Assembly: GCA_963750735.1 (NCBI GenBank)
Contig: CAVVRY010000006.1
Location: forward strand, 1-64,000
DNA: 64,000 nucleotides
Direction of reading: 5' to 3'
Source: JANTGF01 sp963750735
Lineage (GTDB): Bacteria > Bacteroidota > Bacteroidia > Bacteroidales > VadinHA17
A program made the translations under genes and the position numbers. How positions within the stretch are numbered: position 1 is the first letter of the stretch; each line of letters starts with the position of its first letter. The notes under the pieces were generated by a model. The model worked only from the letters and a program-made list of their open reading frames with translations. It was not told the DNA's origin and ran no database searches. Of the stretch, positions 41,109-49,263 are shown piece by piece.

Positions 41109-42321
41109 ATGGAAAATCGAAACAAATTTAACCGCAGGGGGTTTTTGAAATCTTCAGTAATAGGAGCAACTGGTCTTGTAGCCAGTCAAACATTACTGGC
41201 AGGAACAACTGACAGGCCAGCAAATGAAGAAGAGGGAAAGGTTATCTACAGAACTTTAGGCAGAACAGGTATAAAATTGCCAATAGTTAGCATGGGAGTT
41301 ATGCGGGCAGATAATCCAAACCTGGTTAAAGCGGCTCTCGCAAAAGGTGTAACTCATCTCGACACAGCCCACGGATATCAAAAAGGCAAAAATGAGGAAA
41401 TGCTGGGTGAGCTATTGCAGGAATATTCTCGTGATTCATATACCATTGCAACAAAAATTAAGCAGCCAGGAGTGGATCGGGAAACTCAAATGTATAATGA
41501 AGAAGCAACAGAAGAGACCTTTCTGGATATGTTTGCAATAAGCATGGAAAGACTAAAACTTGATTATGTTGATATATCTGTATCATCATATGCCTCCATC
41601 AGGAAAAGCTGCACTTCACGAGCCAACCGTAAAAGCAATGAAAAAGCTCCAGAAGGAAGGGAAGGTTAGATTTCTGGGAGTATCCACACATAGTAAAGAG
41701 CCTGAAATATTGCAAACTGCAATTGACAGTGGAGTATATGATGTAGTCCTCACTGCATATAACTTTAAGCAGGATCATGAGAAAGAATTGACTGAATCAA
41801 TTAATAAAGCTGCTGAAGCAGGAATTGGAATTGTTGCTATGAAAACAATGGCCGGCGGTTTTTATGATAAGGAAAGACAAAGCCCTGTAAATACCAAAGC
41901 TGCATTGAAGTGGGCTATGCAAAATCCGAATGTTCATACCAGTATACCTGGCTACACCAACTTTGAAATGTTAGATGAGAGTTTTGGTATAATGGAGGAT
42001 CTTGCGCTTACCGAACAGGAAAAAATGGACCTCAAGGAAGGAACAAATCTTGCATCTCTATACTGCAATGGTTGCCACGAGTGTATCCCTCAATGTAAGA
42101 AAGGCCTTCCTGTTAACGAATTTATGCGGGCTTATATGTATACCTATGGCTATAGAAATCTCGAAAAAGCACATAGCTTGCTTACTTCTCTCAAAGTAGA
42201 TGGAAACCCATGCGAGGACTGCAATACATGTACAATTACTTGTACTGCAGGTTTCAATGTTTCTCAAAAAATAAAGGATGTTAGCAGGTTGATAAGTGTT
42301 CCTGAGGATTTTATTAGCTAA
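41109..42321 (+). pseudogene. TAT-exported aldo/keto reductase with Fe-S C-terminus, one frame break
   Basis: About 400 residues. A twin-arginine signal (NRRGFLKSSVIGATGLVAS) leads to an aldo/keto reductase barrel: YRTLGRTGIKLPIVSMG, HLDTAHGYQKGKNEEMLGE (Asp and Tyr of the catalytic set), FLGVSTHSKEP and GIGIVAMKTMAGG. The C-terminus carries two clusters, CNGCHECIPQCKKG and CEDCNTCTITC, expected to bind 4Fe-4S clusters. The frame changes from 3 to 1 near 41574-41582; dropping one base gives KLDYVDILYHHMPPSGKA. The substrate is unknown. Similar periplasmic TAT-exported AKRs occur in Bacteroidota glycan or redox loci. Confidence 0.82.
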
Positions 42322-42534
42322 GCAATATAGAGTACAAAATCATTCTGGTTTTATTGAATTTACCTGTTTATTTAAATTTAAATGACAGGGCAAAAAGCTA
42401 TTTGAAAAAAGGTGGGAAAATCTATAATTTATTCTCTTTTGTTCATCCAATTGATAGTTTTTATTTCTATGAAAAGGCAGATTGTCGTCAAACTAAATAT
42501 GATAATTATTATGAAATCATCGTTATAAAAAGTA

Positions 42535-42542
42535 TATATTTG
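42535..42542 (+). promoter_or_regulatory. Candidate Bacteroidota -7 box (TATATTTG) before the pyrophosphatase
   Basis: TATATTTG matches the Bacteroidota -7 consensus TAnnTTTG exactly, 62 bases before the ATG. No good -33 TTTG is present, so the call is tentative. The 283-bp gap from 42322 holds a 67-codon open stretch from a TTG (42354-42557) that I judge spurious. Confidence 0.3.
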
Positions 42543-42604
42543 TCGCCAATATTTTGAACCTGAAAAGATATTTTTAACATCATAACCCACTAACAACAAT
42601 TAAT

Positions 42605-44998
42605 ATGAAAAAAAGAAATCTTTTATTTTTCTTGTTCTTAAGCCTTTTTCCGGCGATGACATTTGCCAGTGAGGCGGACTTGGTAATTCCTGAAGATATA
42701 AAGTCTCAAAGTATTTTGTATTGGGGTTTTCTCATAACTTTTGCAGGATTTATGTTTGGGCTATATCAATTTACCCAGGTGAAAAAAATAAGAGCGCATA
42801 AGTCTATGCTTGATGTAGCTCATGTTATTTTTGAAACAGCTAAAACCTATCTAATTCAGCAAGGCAAATTTTTAGCCATATTATTTCTTTTCATAGGAAC
42901 AGCGGTTGCTTTTTATTTTGGATTCCTTTCTGATGCAGACTTTGGATTTGGAGGCGTGTCGATGATTCTTGGATGGACGATTATAGGTATTTTGGGTTCT
43001 TACAGTGTTGCCTGGTTTGGAATTCGTATGAATACCCTGGCCAACTCAAGGATGGCTTTTGCTTCTCTTGAAAGAAAACCTATTAAGCTTCTGACTATTC
43101 CATTGAATGCTGGAATGAGTATCGGGGTAGTTTTGATTTCCCTGGAACTGATTATGATGTTAGTCATTTTACTTTTTGTGCCTGGTAAATATGCAGGTGC
43201 TAGCTTTATTGGTTTTGCCATTGGTGAATCACTTGGAGCATCTGTCCTTAGGATTGCTGGTGGTATATTTACAAAGATTGCTGATATCGGATCTGATCTG
43301 ATGAAGGTTATCTTTAAAATTGGTGAAGATGATCCAAGAAACCCTGGAACCATAGCTGACTGCGTTGGTGATAATGCTGGTGATAGTGTAGGCCCAACAG
43401 CGGATGGTTTTGAAACCTATGGTGTAACTGGTGTTGCATTGATTTCTTTTATATTACTTGCTGTTACGAGCATTGAATTTCAGGTTCAACTGTTGACATG
43501 GATATTTTTAATGAGGATTTTAATGATTGTTACCTCAATTGTTTCATTCTGGATCAATGGGGCCATAACTAAAGCAAGGTACCAGAATGCTGATGATCTT
43601 GATTTTGAAAAGCCACTTACTTCACTTGTCTGGATAACCTCAATCCTTTCTATTGTTGTGACTTTTATTATAAGCTACATTACTATTGGTGATTTACCAG
43701 ATAATTTATGGATTAGTTTATCTGTAATAATTAGTGCAGGTACTTTGGGTGCAGCACTAATACCCGAATTTACAAAGTTATTTACAAGTCCCAAATCAAC
43801 TCATGTGTTGGAAGTAGTGGAAGCCTCAAAGCAAGGAGGCGCTTCATTAAACATTTTATCAGGTTTGGTTGCAGGGAACTTCAGTGCCTTCTGGAAAGGA
43901 ATGGTATTCTTCCTTCTTATGTTTGTTGCCTATTATGCCAGTACTTTCGGGCTGGATAGTTTCATGATCTATCCATCAATCTTTGCATTTGGCCTGGTAG
44001 CTTTTGGAATGTTGGGAATGGGGCCGGTTACTATTGCAGTTGACAGTTATGGACCGGTAACAGATAACGCCCAGTCAATTTACGAATTGTCACTTATTGA
44101 AGAAAATAGAGACGTAATTGTTCCTGAGATTGAAAAGGAATTTGGATTCACTCCTGACTTTGAGAAATCTAAGTACTATCTTGAAGCCAACGATGGAGCC
44201 GGTAATACGTTTAAGGCTACTGCAAAACCTGTTTTGATTGGTACAGCAGTTGTTGGAGCCACAACGATGATTTTTTCGCTTATCCTGGTTATACAACATA
44301 CTCTTGGTGTTGAACCATCAGAGATTTTAAATCTTCTTAATCCATATACTATTATGGGCTTTCTACTTGGGGGAGCAGTAATTTACTGGTTCACCGGAGC
44401 TTCTATCCAGGCTGTTACTACTGGAGCAGCCAGGGCAACCGAATTCATTAAGCAAAACATTAACCTTGATCCAAATGCGCCCAAGAAGGCGGATGTAGAG
44501 AAATCAAAAGCTGTGGTTAAGATTTGTACTCTTTATGCACAGAAAGGGATGTGGAACATATTTATTGCCATATTCTCTTTTGCTCTGGCATTTGCTTTTA
44601 TTTCTTCCCCGGTTAACTCAAATGCCCCAGTATCATTATTTATTAGCTACCTTATTTCCATTGCATTTTTTGGTTTGTTTCAAGCCATATTTATGGCCAA
44701 TGCAGGTGGTTCCTGGGATAATGCAAAGAAAGTCGTTGAGGTTGATATGAAGGAAAAGGGAACAGAGTTACATGCGGCGGTTGTGGTAGGTGATACAGTA
44801 GGTGATCCATATAAGGACACATCATCAGTGGCATTAAACCCTATCATCAAGTTTTCTACCTTGTTTGGATTACTGGCAATGGAAATTGCTCTTGTTGAGC
44901 GATTTAGAAGTGTTTCTCCATATTTTGGACTGGCATTTTTTGCTATTGCGCTATACTTTGTATATCGCTCATTTTATAAAATGAGAATAAAACAATAA
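42605..44998 (+). CDS. hppA: Membrane-bound proton/sodium-pumping pyrophosphatase (divergent)
   Basis: 797 residues with many membrane helices and an additional Sec-like N-terminus (MKKRNLLFFLFLSLFPAMTFAS). The catalytic loop at about 240-262 is GEDDPRNPGTIADCVGDNAG with DSVGPTADGFETYG; the PPi-binding aspartates of DDPRN and DNxGD are kept, but ADNVGDNVGD is changed to ADCVGDNAGD. The usual DVGADLVGKVE is DIGSDLMKVIF, so the family Glu there is lost. The C-terminal VVVGDTVGDPYKDTSSVALNP is conserved. At the position that separates K-dependent (GNTTAA) from K-independent (GNTTKA) enzymes it has GNTFKA, with Lys near residue 536, which predicts K-independence. It couples pyrophosphate hydrolysis to ion export across the inner membrane. 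Confidence 0.87.
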   Translation: MKKRNLLFFLFLSLFPAMTFASEADLVIPEDIKSQSILYWGFLITFAGFMFGLYQFTQVKKIRAHKSMLDVAHVIFETAKTYLIQQGKFLAILFLFIGTAVAFYFGFLSDADFGFGGVSMILGWTIIGILGSYSVAWFGIRMNTLANSRMAFASLERKPIKLLTIPLNAGMSIGVVLISLELIMMLVILLFVPGKYAGASFIGFAIGESLGASVLRIAGGIFTKIADIGSDLMKVIFKIGEDDPRNPGTIADCVGDNAGDSVGPTADGFETYGVTGVALISFILLAVTSIEFQVQLLTWIFLMRILMIVTSIVSFWINGAITKARYQNADDLDFEKPLTSLVWITSILSIVVTFIISYITIGDLPDNLWISLSVIISAGTLGAALIPEFTKLFTSPKSTHVLEVVEASKQGGASLNILSGLVAGNFSAFWKGMVFFLLMFVAYYASTFGLDSFMIYPSIFAFGLVAFGMLGMGPVTIAVDSYGPVTDNAQSIYELSLIEENRDVIVPEIEKEFGFTPDFEKSKYYLEANDGAGNTFKATAKPVLIGTAVVGATTMIFSLILVIQHTLGVEPSEILNLLNPYTIMGFLLGGAVIYWFTGASIQAVTTGAARATEFIKQNINLDPNAPKKADVEKSKAVVKICTLYAQKGMWNIFIAIFSFALAFAFISSPVNSNAPVSLFISYLISIAFFGLFQAIFMANAGGSWDNAKKVVEVDMKEKGTELHAAVVVGDTVGDPYKDTSSVALNPIIKFSTLFGLLAMEIALVERFRSVSPYFGLAFFAIALYFVYRSFYKMRIKQ

Positions 44999-45020
44999 AA
45001 CCTATCAATTGTTAAATTGG

Positions 45021-45045
45021 AGAGGGCGAAATGCCCTCTTTTTTT
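45021..45045 (+). terminator. Rho-independent terminator of hppA
   Basis: AGAGGGC (45021-45027), loop GAAAT, GCCCTCT (45033-45039), then an uninterrupted T tract to 45045; 22 bp after the hppA stop. The clearest terminator in the window. Confidence 0.88.
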
Positions 45046-45081
45046 GTTAATACTTTTAAAAGATTTTGGGGATAAGAGTAT

Positions 45082-45888
45082 TCAGGTTGTTATATCCCAG
45101 TTGTTTCTTTTCTGAATCCACAGGGTAGGATTAATACTGCCATGGTGTACAAACGCTCTTAAAATATTGTACGGCAGATTATTGAGTTTATTTCCTTTGT
45201 TAATTTTAGTGATGTGTGGAATTAGCCGGGAAAGTTGTTTGTAAATTAGCTCCTTATGTTTTTTTTGTTTTTCACTACGGGAAGACTCTCCAATAAATTG
45301 TCCCCATCCAATTGAACCGCAGATTCCGCAATCTCCATACTTTTCTGAAGACAATACATTTTCCACAAAAACTTTTATAGGTCCCTCAAATTTATGGAGG
45401 ACATCATGAAAAGCGACAATGGACCCAGGTTCCAGAAAGTTCTCAAAGGCCTTTAAATCATTCAGTGAGCCGGAGTAAGTGTGGTCGCCATCTATCCAAA
45501 GAATTTTAATGGATAAATTCCATTTCTTGGATAATTCTTCAGACTTGATTTGCTCAAATTTCACAATATCCTCAACACCAAATTGTTGTAAATTATTCTT
45601 GAGTATTTCCGGAAGAAGGCTTATTTCTGAGCATTCCGGATCTGTGATGGATGGAAGAGTTAAGGGATCACAAGAATAAATTACTTTATGACCAGTGGCT
45701 TTGGCTGAATTGGCCAAAACAACTGTTGATTTCCCTTTGTAGGTTCCAATCTCTAATATCTGACCCTTGGTTTTGAGGAAGGGAAGAACTGCCAGGAATA
45801 TCACCTCGCGTTCAGTAAGATGTCCATCCATTTTTTTTGAAATTAAGACAGCCTCGTTTACAATCTTTTCAAGCTTTGGAATAGACAT
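45082..45888 (-). CDS. Class I SAM-dependent methyltransferase (Methyltransf_24-like)
   Basis: 268 residues. SAM-binding motif I is ILEIGTYKGKSTVVLANSA (about 57-75), followed by VIYSCDPLT with the acidic ribose-binding residue. ILWIDGDHTYSGSLNDLKAFE, typical of the Methyltransf_24 group, includes the metal-ligand type Asp/His. No signal peptide or membrane segment is seen. This group often acts on cell-surface or glycan precursors, but the substrate here is unknown. It lies 21 bp before lpxH in coordinates and is transcribed after it on the same strand, so a shared transcript is likely. Confidence 0.8.
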   Translation of the reverse strand: MSIPKLEKIVNEAVLISKKMDGHLTEREVIFLAVLPFLKTKGQILEIGTYKGKSTVVLANSAKATGHKVIYSCDPLTLPSITDPECSEISLLPEILKNNLQQFGVEDIVKFEQIKSEELSKKWNLSIKILWIDGDHTYSGSLNDLKAFENFLEPGSIVAFHDVLHKFEGPIKVFVENVLSSEKYGDCGICGSIGWGQFIGESSRSEKQKKHKELIYKQLSRLIPHITKINKGNKLNNLPYNILRAFVHHGSINPTLWIQKRNNWDITT

Positions 45889-45909
45889 TTAAATAATAAT
45901 TCTCAATAT

Positions 45910-46656
45910 TTATTTGAAGGTTTTTAAGGCAAAATCGGTTCCATCATAAACTCCGAAGGTAAAGTGCTTGATCCAATCACCAAGATAAATAAACCTTGAG
46001 CCATTTTGGAGTTTGATATCGATTGGAATATGTCTGTGCCCGAAGATAAAATAGTCAAAATGTTCGCTTTTTAGACGTTCATATGCAAATTGAACAAGCC
46101 ATTCATTATCTTCTCCCAAAAAAGTGGAGGCTACACGTGACTGGCGGCTATCCTGTGATAATTTAGAGGCTAACCAAACAGCAAAATTCGGATGTAAACG
46201 TGCAAACATCCATTGCATTGAAGAGCTGGTAAATATTTTCTTAATGAACTTATAACCCCTATCACCAGGGCCCAGACCGTCTCCATGTGCAAGAAAAAAT
46301 CTTTTCCCATTATATTCCCAGGGGATCCCTTCACGATGTACAATCAACCCAACTTCTTCAGGCAGATAGTCAAATATCCAAATGTCATGATTGCCGGTAA
46401 AAAAATGTACTGGAATACCACTGTCTACAATTTCCGAAAGTTTTCCAAGTAAGCGGGTAAATCCTCTGGGCACCACCCTTTTATATTCAAACCAAAAGTC
46501 GAAAATATCACCCAGGAGGAAGATTTCAGCTGCATCTTCTTTGATTTGGTCAAGCCAGCTCACAAATAATTTTTCTCTTACCAGGCTCTCCCTGGCATTG
46601 GGTGCCCCCAGATGTATATCTGAAGCAAAATATATCTTTTTTTGCTCTTCGTGCAT
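45910..46656 (-). CDS. lpxH: UDP-2,3-diacylglucosamine diphosphatase (LpxH-like)
   Basis: 248 residues of a calcineurin-like metallophosphoesterase. All five metal motifs are present: FASDIHLG, LGDIFDFWFEY, FTGNHDIWIFDYLP, AHGDGLGPGD and FIFGHRHIPID. The DFWFEYK and HGDGLGPGD features and the length fit LpxH and its Bacteroidota homologue, which releases lipid X from UDP-2,3-diacylglucosamine in lipid A synthesis at the inner membrane. It starts 9 bp after the stop of the TlpA-like gene upstream, so these genes form one minus-strand operon. Confidence 0.87.
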   Translation of the reverse strand: MHEEQKKIYFASDIHLGAPNARESLVREKLFVSWLDQIKEDAAEIFLLGDIFDFWFEYKRVVPRGFTRLLGKLSEIVDSGIPVHFFTGNHDIWIFDYLPEEVGLIVHREGIPWEYNGKRFFLAHGDGLGPGDRGYKFIKKIFTSSSMQWMFARLHPNFAVWLASKLSQDSRQSRVASTFLGEDNEWLVQFAYERLKSEHFDYFIFGHRHIPIDIKLQNGSRFIYLGDWIKHFTFGVYDGTDFALKTFK

Positions 46657-46665
46657 GATGAGTTC

Positions 46666-47823
46666 TTAAAATCCAAAAACTTGCTCTAACTTAATTTTTA
46701 AAGTTTTACCATGCAAATCCCTGGCGCTAATTGTTCCATCTTTCTCAACGAAATAGTTCATTGGGATTTTTTGTACATTGAAGGTACCAACAACTGCTGA
46801 TTCAGGATATTTAAGATCACTTACATTGATCCAGGGCAATTCGTCAAATCTAATGGCCTTTTCCCAGTCTTCCTTCTTATTATCCAGAGATACCTGGTAT
46901 ATTTCAAATCCTTTTGATTTATATTTGTTATACACTGATTTGAACTGAAGGTTTTCTGCAACACTTTCCTGGTTCCATGATGCCCAAAATGAAAGAAGTA
47001 CATATTTACCTCGCAATGAAGATAAAGAAATTGTATCACCCTGTGGTGTCGGTAGGGCAACATCAGGATGCTCAACAGATGATTCATTGATTAGTTTTGA
47101 AACCTTTGCAATATTTATTCTTGCCAGCCCTTGTTCAAAATCAGCTCTCAAGGCTTTAGTATGCTTGGAGTCAGGGTAATGTGCTGATAATGTATCGGTT
47201 ACCAATTTAAGATACTGATAATCTTTTACATCGTTCAAAATATACGTTTCAGGATTATATTTTTGATAAAGCGCTTTTATTGAGGCAAGAGAACTAAGAT
47301 GATTTAAGATAAAACCTATTAGAAACTTCCGTTGTTCATTTATCAATTCATTATAGCTTTGATTCAGTGTAATACTAAGTGAATCAAAATCAGAGGTATT
47401 CATAGCACTTTTGTAGAGTTCAGTAATTGAATCCATTTTATGCAAGGTTTGCCTTAACTGAACATCAAGCTCTTGAACAAGAACAGATCCTTCCGACCCG
47501 GAAACTTCATAATCATTTGACAGATCATTTCCCTGGAATTTGAGATTTATTTTTTCTCCAGGTTCTGCCAGTAGTGAAATGAAATTTCCCTTTGAAAGCC
47601 TAATTTGATAAAAATCAGGCTCTTTAACAGGAATTTTAAATTCGAATTGACCTGATTTTTTGATTTTTACAGAATCCAGCACAATAGGAGTATTGATTTC
47701 AATATTCTCCAGAATCAGATATTTCCCATCTGCATCAGGTATTGTTCCTTGAATTTTTAAATATTCATTCTTATTACATCCAAAAATGAAAATGGGAATC
47801 AATAATATTAGAATTTTTCTCAT
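46666..47823 (-). CDS. TlpA-like lipoprotein with degenerate active site
   Basis: 385 residues. Lipobox IFGC (Cys16), a DUF4369 N-domain (about 25-120: IQGTIPDADGKYLILENIEIN), a helical middle, and a C-terminal thioredoxin fold starting VALPTPQGDTISLSSLRGKYVLLSFWASW. Where the family has WCxPC, this copy has WNQESVAEN: both redox cysteines are gone, while the cis-Pro segment (KIPMNYFVEKDG) is retained. It is paralogous to the following gene (47865-49031), which keeps the cysteines. It probably cannot act as an oxidoreductase and may have a binding or chaperone role. Confidence 0.85.
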   Translation of the reverse strand: MRKILILLIPIFIFGCNKNEYLKIQGTIPDADGKYLILENIEINTPIVLDSVKIKKSGQFEFKIPVKEPDFYQIRLSKGNFISLLAEPGEKINLKFQGNDLSNDYEVSGSEGSVLVQELDVQLRQTLHKMDSITELYKSAMNTSDFDSLSITLNQSYNELINEQRKFLIGFILNHLSSLASIKALYQKYNPETYILNDVKDYQYLKLVTDTLSAHYPDSKHTKALRADFEQGLARINIAKVSKLINESSVEHPDVALPTPQGDTISLSSLRGKYVLLSFWASWNQESVAENLQFKSVYNKYKSKGFEIYQVSLDNKKEDWEKAIRFDELPWINVSDLKYPESAVVGTFNVQKIPMNYFVEKDGTISARDLHGKTLKIKLEQVFGF

Positions 47824-47864
47824 AGGATCTGGATTGAACCTGATTTTCGAAATGAAAAACTACA

Positions 47865-49031
47865 TTACTCTGCAAATACTTCCTCAAGCTTTGCACCAAG
47901 ATCTCTTCCTCTAAGGTTTGTAGCAATAACTTTCCCCTCCCGATCAAGTAAAAAATTTGCTGGAATACCCTGAATGTTGTAAACTGGCACAACAGAAGAT
48001 TGCCAGTATTTTAAATCACTGACATGATTCCAGGCACCCAGGCCATCATCCTTAATCCCTTTTACCCAGCTTTCCATATCCTTATCCAGAGAAACCTGGA
48101 AGATATCAAAGCCTTTGTCCTTATATTTGTTGTAGTTGGTTACAAGGTTTGGATTTTCCTGCCGACATGGGCTACACCATGCTGCCCAGAAATCAAGTAA
48201 AACTACCTTTCCTTTTGTGGAAGATAAGCGAATTGTATCCCCATCGGGAGTTGGAAGTGCAATATCGGGAGGAACAGTGCCAGGTGTCACGGCAGAGTTT
48301 CTTGCTTCCTCAACTTTAATCCTTTCTTTCAAATCAGTTACATGTGAATGTAATGTTATTACAGGCTCTGATTCAGGATACAATGAATAAAGGGATTCGT
48401 CCACCTTTTCGTAATACTCAATATCCGTCATCGGGTCAAGAATGTATTGTCTTGGAGCCAATTGCTGATATAGTGCCATCAAACTTGCCAATGATTCAGG
48501 ATTATCTTCAATAAAAGAAATTGTAAAATCCCTCATTTCATTTCCCAACTCTTCAGACTTCCTATCCAATTCTTGCATTATGGCAGAAATATTCGGGCTC
48601 TGAACGCTATCCCTGTATGTTTGACTTAAATTGCCAAGCTCTTCAATAATGGATAATAGTTTTGAAGTATAATCTTTCAACAATTCTGAGTCTTTGGATC
48701 CTTTTATATCATAGTCCGTCATCATACTTGCCCCATCGGCATTAATCTTAACCTTTTCTCCTGGATTAATAATTAGGGTAATATAGTTATTAGGATCTTT
48801 TTCAAGTATATAGAAATTTGGGATTTCAAGATCAGCCGAAATCGAAAACTCACCTAATTCACTAATTTCAACTGAGTCAACAGTTTCAAGGCTGTTGGTC
48901 CTCATCTCCTTCAAAACAAGCATTTCTCCTACTGAGTTTTTAATATTCCCACTTATTTCAAAACCTTTCTTGTTTGAATTACAGGCAGTTATGCCTATTA
49001 AAACAACCAGTACAAATAATAATTTTTTCAT
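47865..49031 (-). CDS. TlpA-like thiol-disulfide lipoprotein
   Basis: 388 residues. Lipobox GITAC (Cys17), DUF4369 N-domain (FEISGNIKNSVGEMLVLKEM), helical middle, and a thioredoxin domain with VALPTPDGDTIRLSSTKGKVVLLDFWAAWCSPCRQENPN and cis-Pro motif GIPANFLLDREG. The same architecture and matching stretches (RLSSTKGK/SLSSLRGK, FDIFQVSLDK/FEIYQVSLDN, SDLKYWQSSVV/SDLKYPESAVV) show that the neighbour at 46666 is a tandem duplicate. It reduces periplasmic disulfides in the usual view of the family. First gene of the minus-strand operon leading to lpxH. Confidence 0.88.
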   Translation of the reverse strand: MKKLLFVLVVLIGITACNSNKKGFEISGNIKNSVGEMLVLKEMRTNSLETVDSVEISELGEFSISADLEIPNFYILEKDPNNYITLIINPGEKVKINADGASMMTDYDIKGSKDSELLKDYTSKLLSIIEELGNLSQTYRDSVQSPNISAIMQELDRKSEELGNEMRDFTISFIEDNPESLASLMALYQQLAPRQYILDPMTDIEYYEKVDESLYSLYPESEPVITLHSHVTDLKERIKVEEARNSAVTPGTVPPDIALPTPDGDTIRLSSTKGKVVLLDFWAAWCSPCRQENPNLVTNYNKYKDKGFDIFQVSLDKDMESWVKGIKDDGLGAWNHVSDLKYWQSSVVPVYNIQGIPANFLLDREGKVIATNLRGRDLGAKLEEVFAE

Positions 49032-49263
49032 TCTTTTCTATTTAAATTTTGCATTAATTTCATTTGATAAAAAAACGCTGCGAAGTTAATTATTTTTGGT
49101 AGAATTTTAGTAATTTAATTTCCTGTTGAAAATCCCATATTAATTTTAGATTAAAATTTTTGAAAATAGTGCAGAATCATAAATAATTTTAAGAACTTTG
49201 TGGCCTAAAATAATGATGTTGAGATTATTTGTTCAACGTATTGTTAGATAAAAATGCAAATTC

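Noticed and set aside
42354..42557. Plus-strand open frame of 67 codons before the pyrophosphatase
   Set aside because: TTG start, AT-driven composition, and it overlaps the candidate promoter of hppA.
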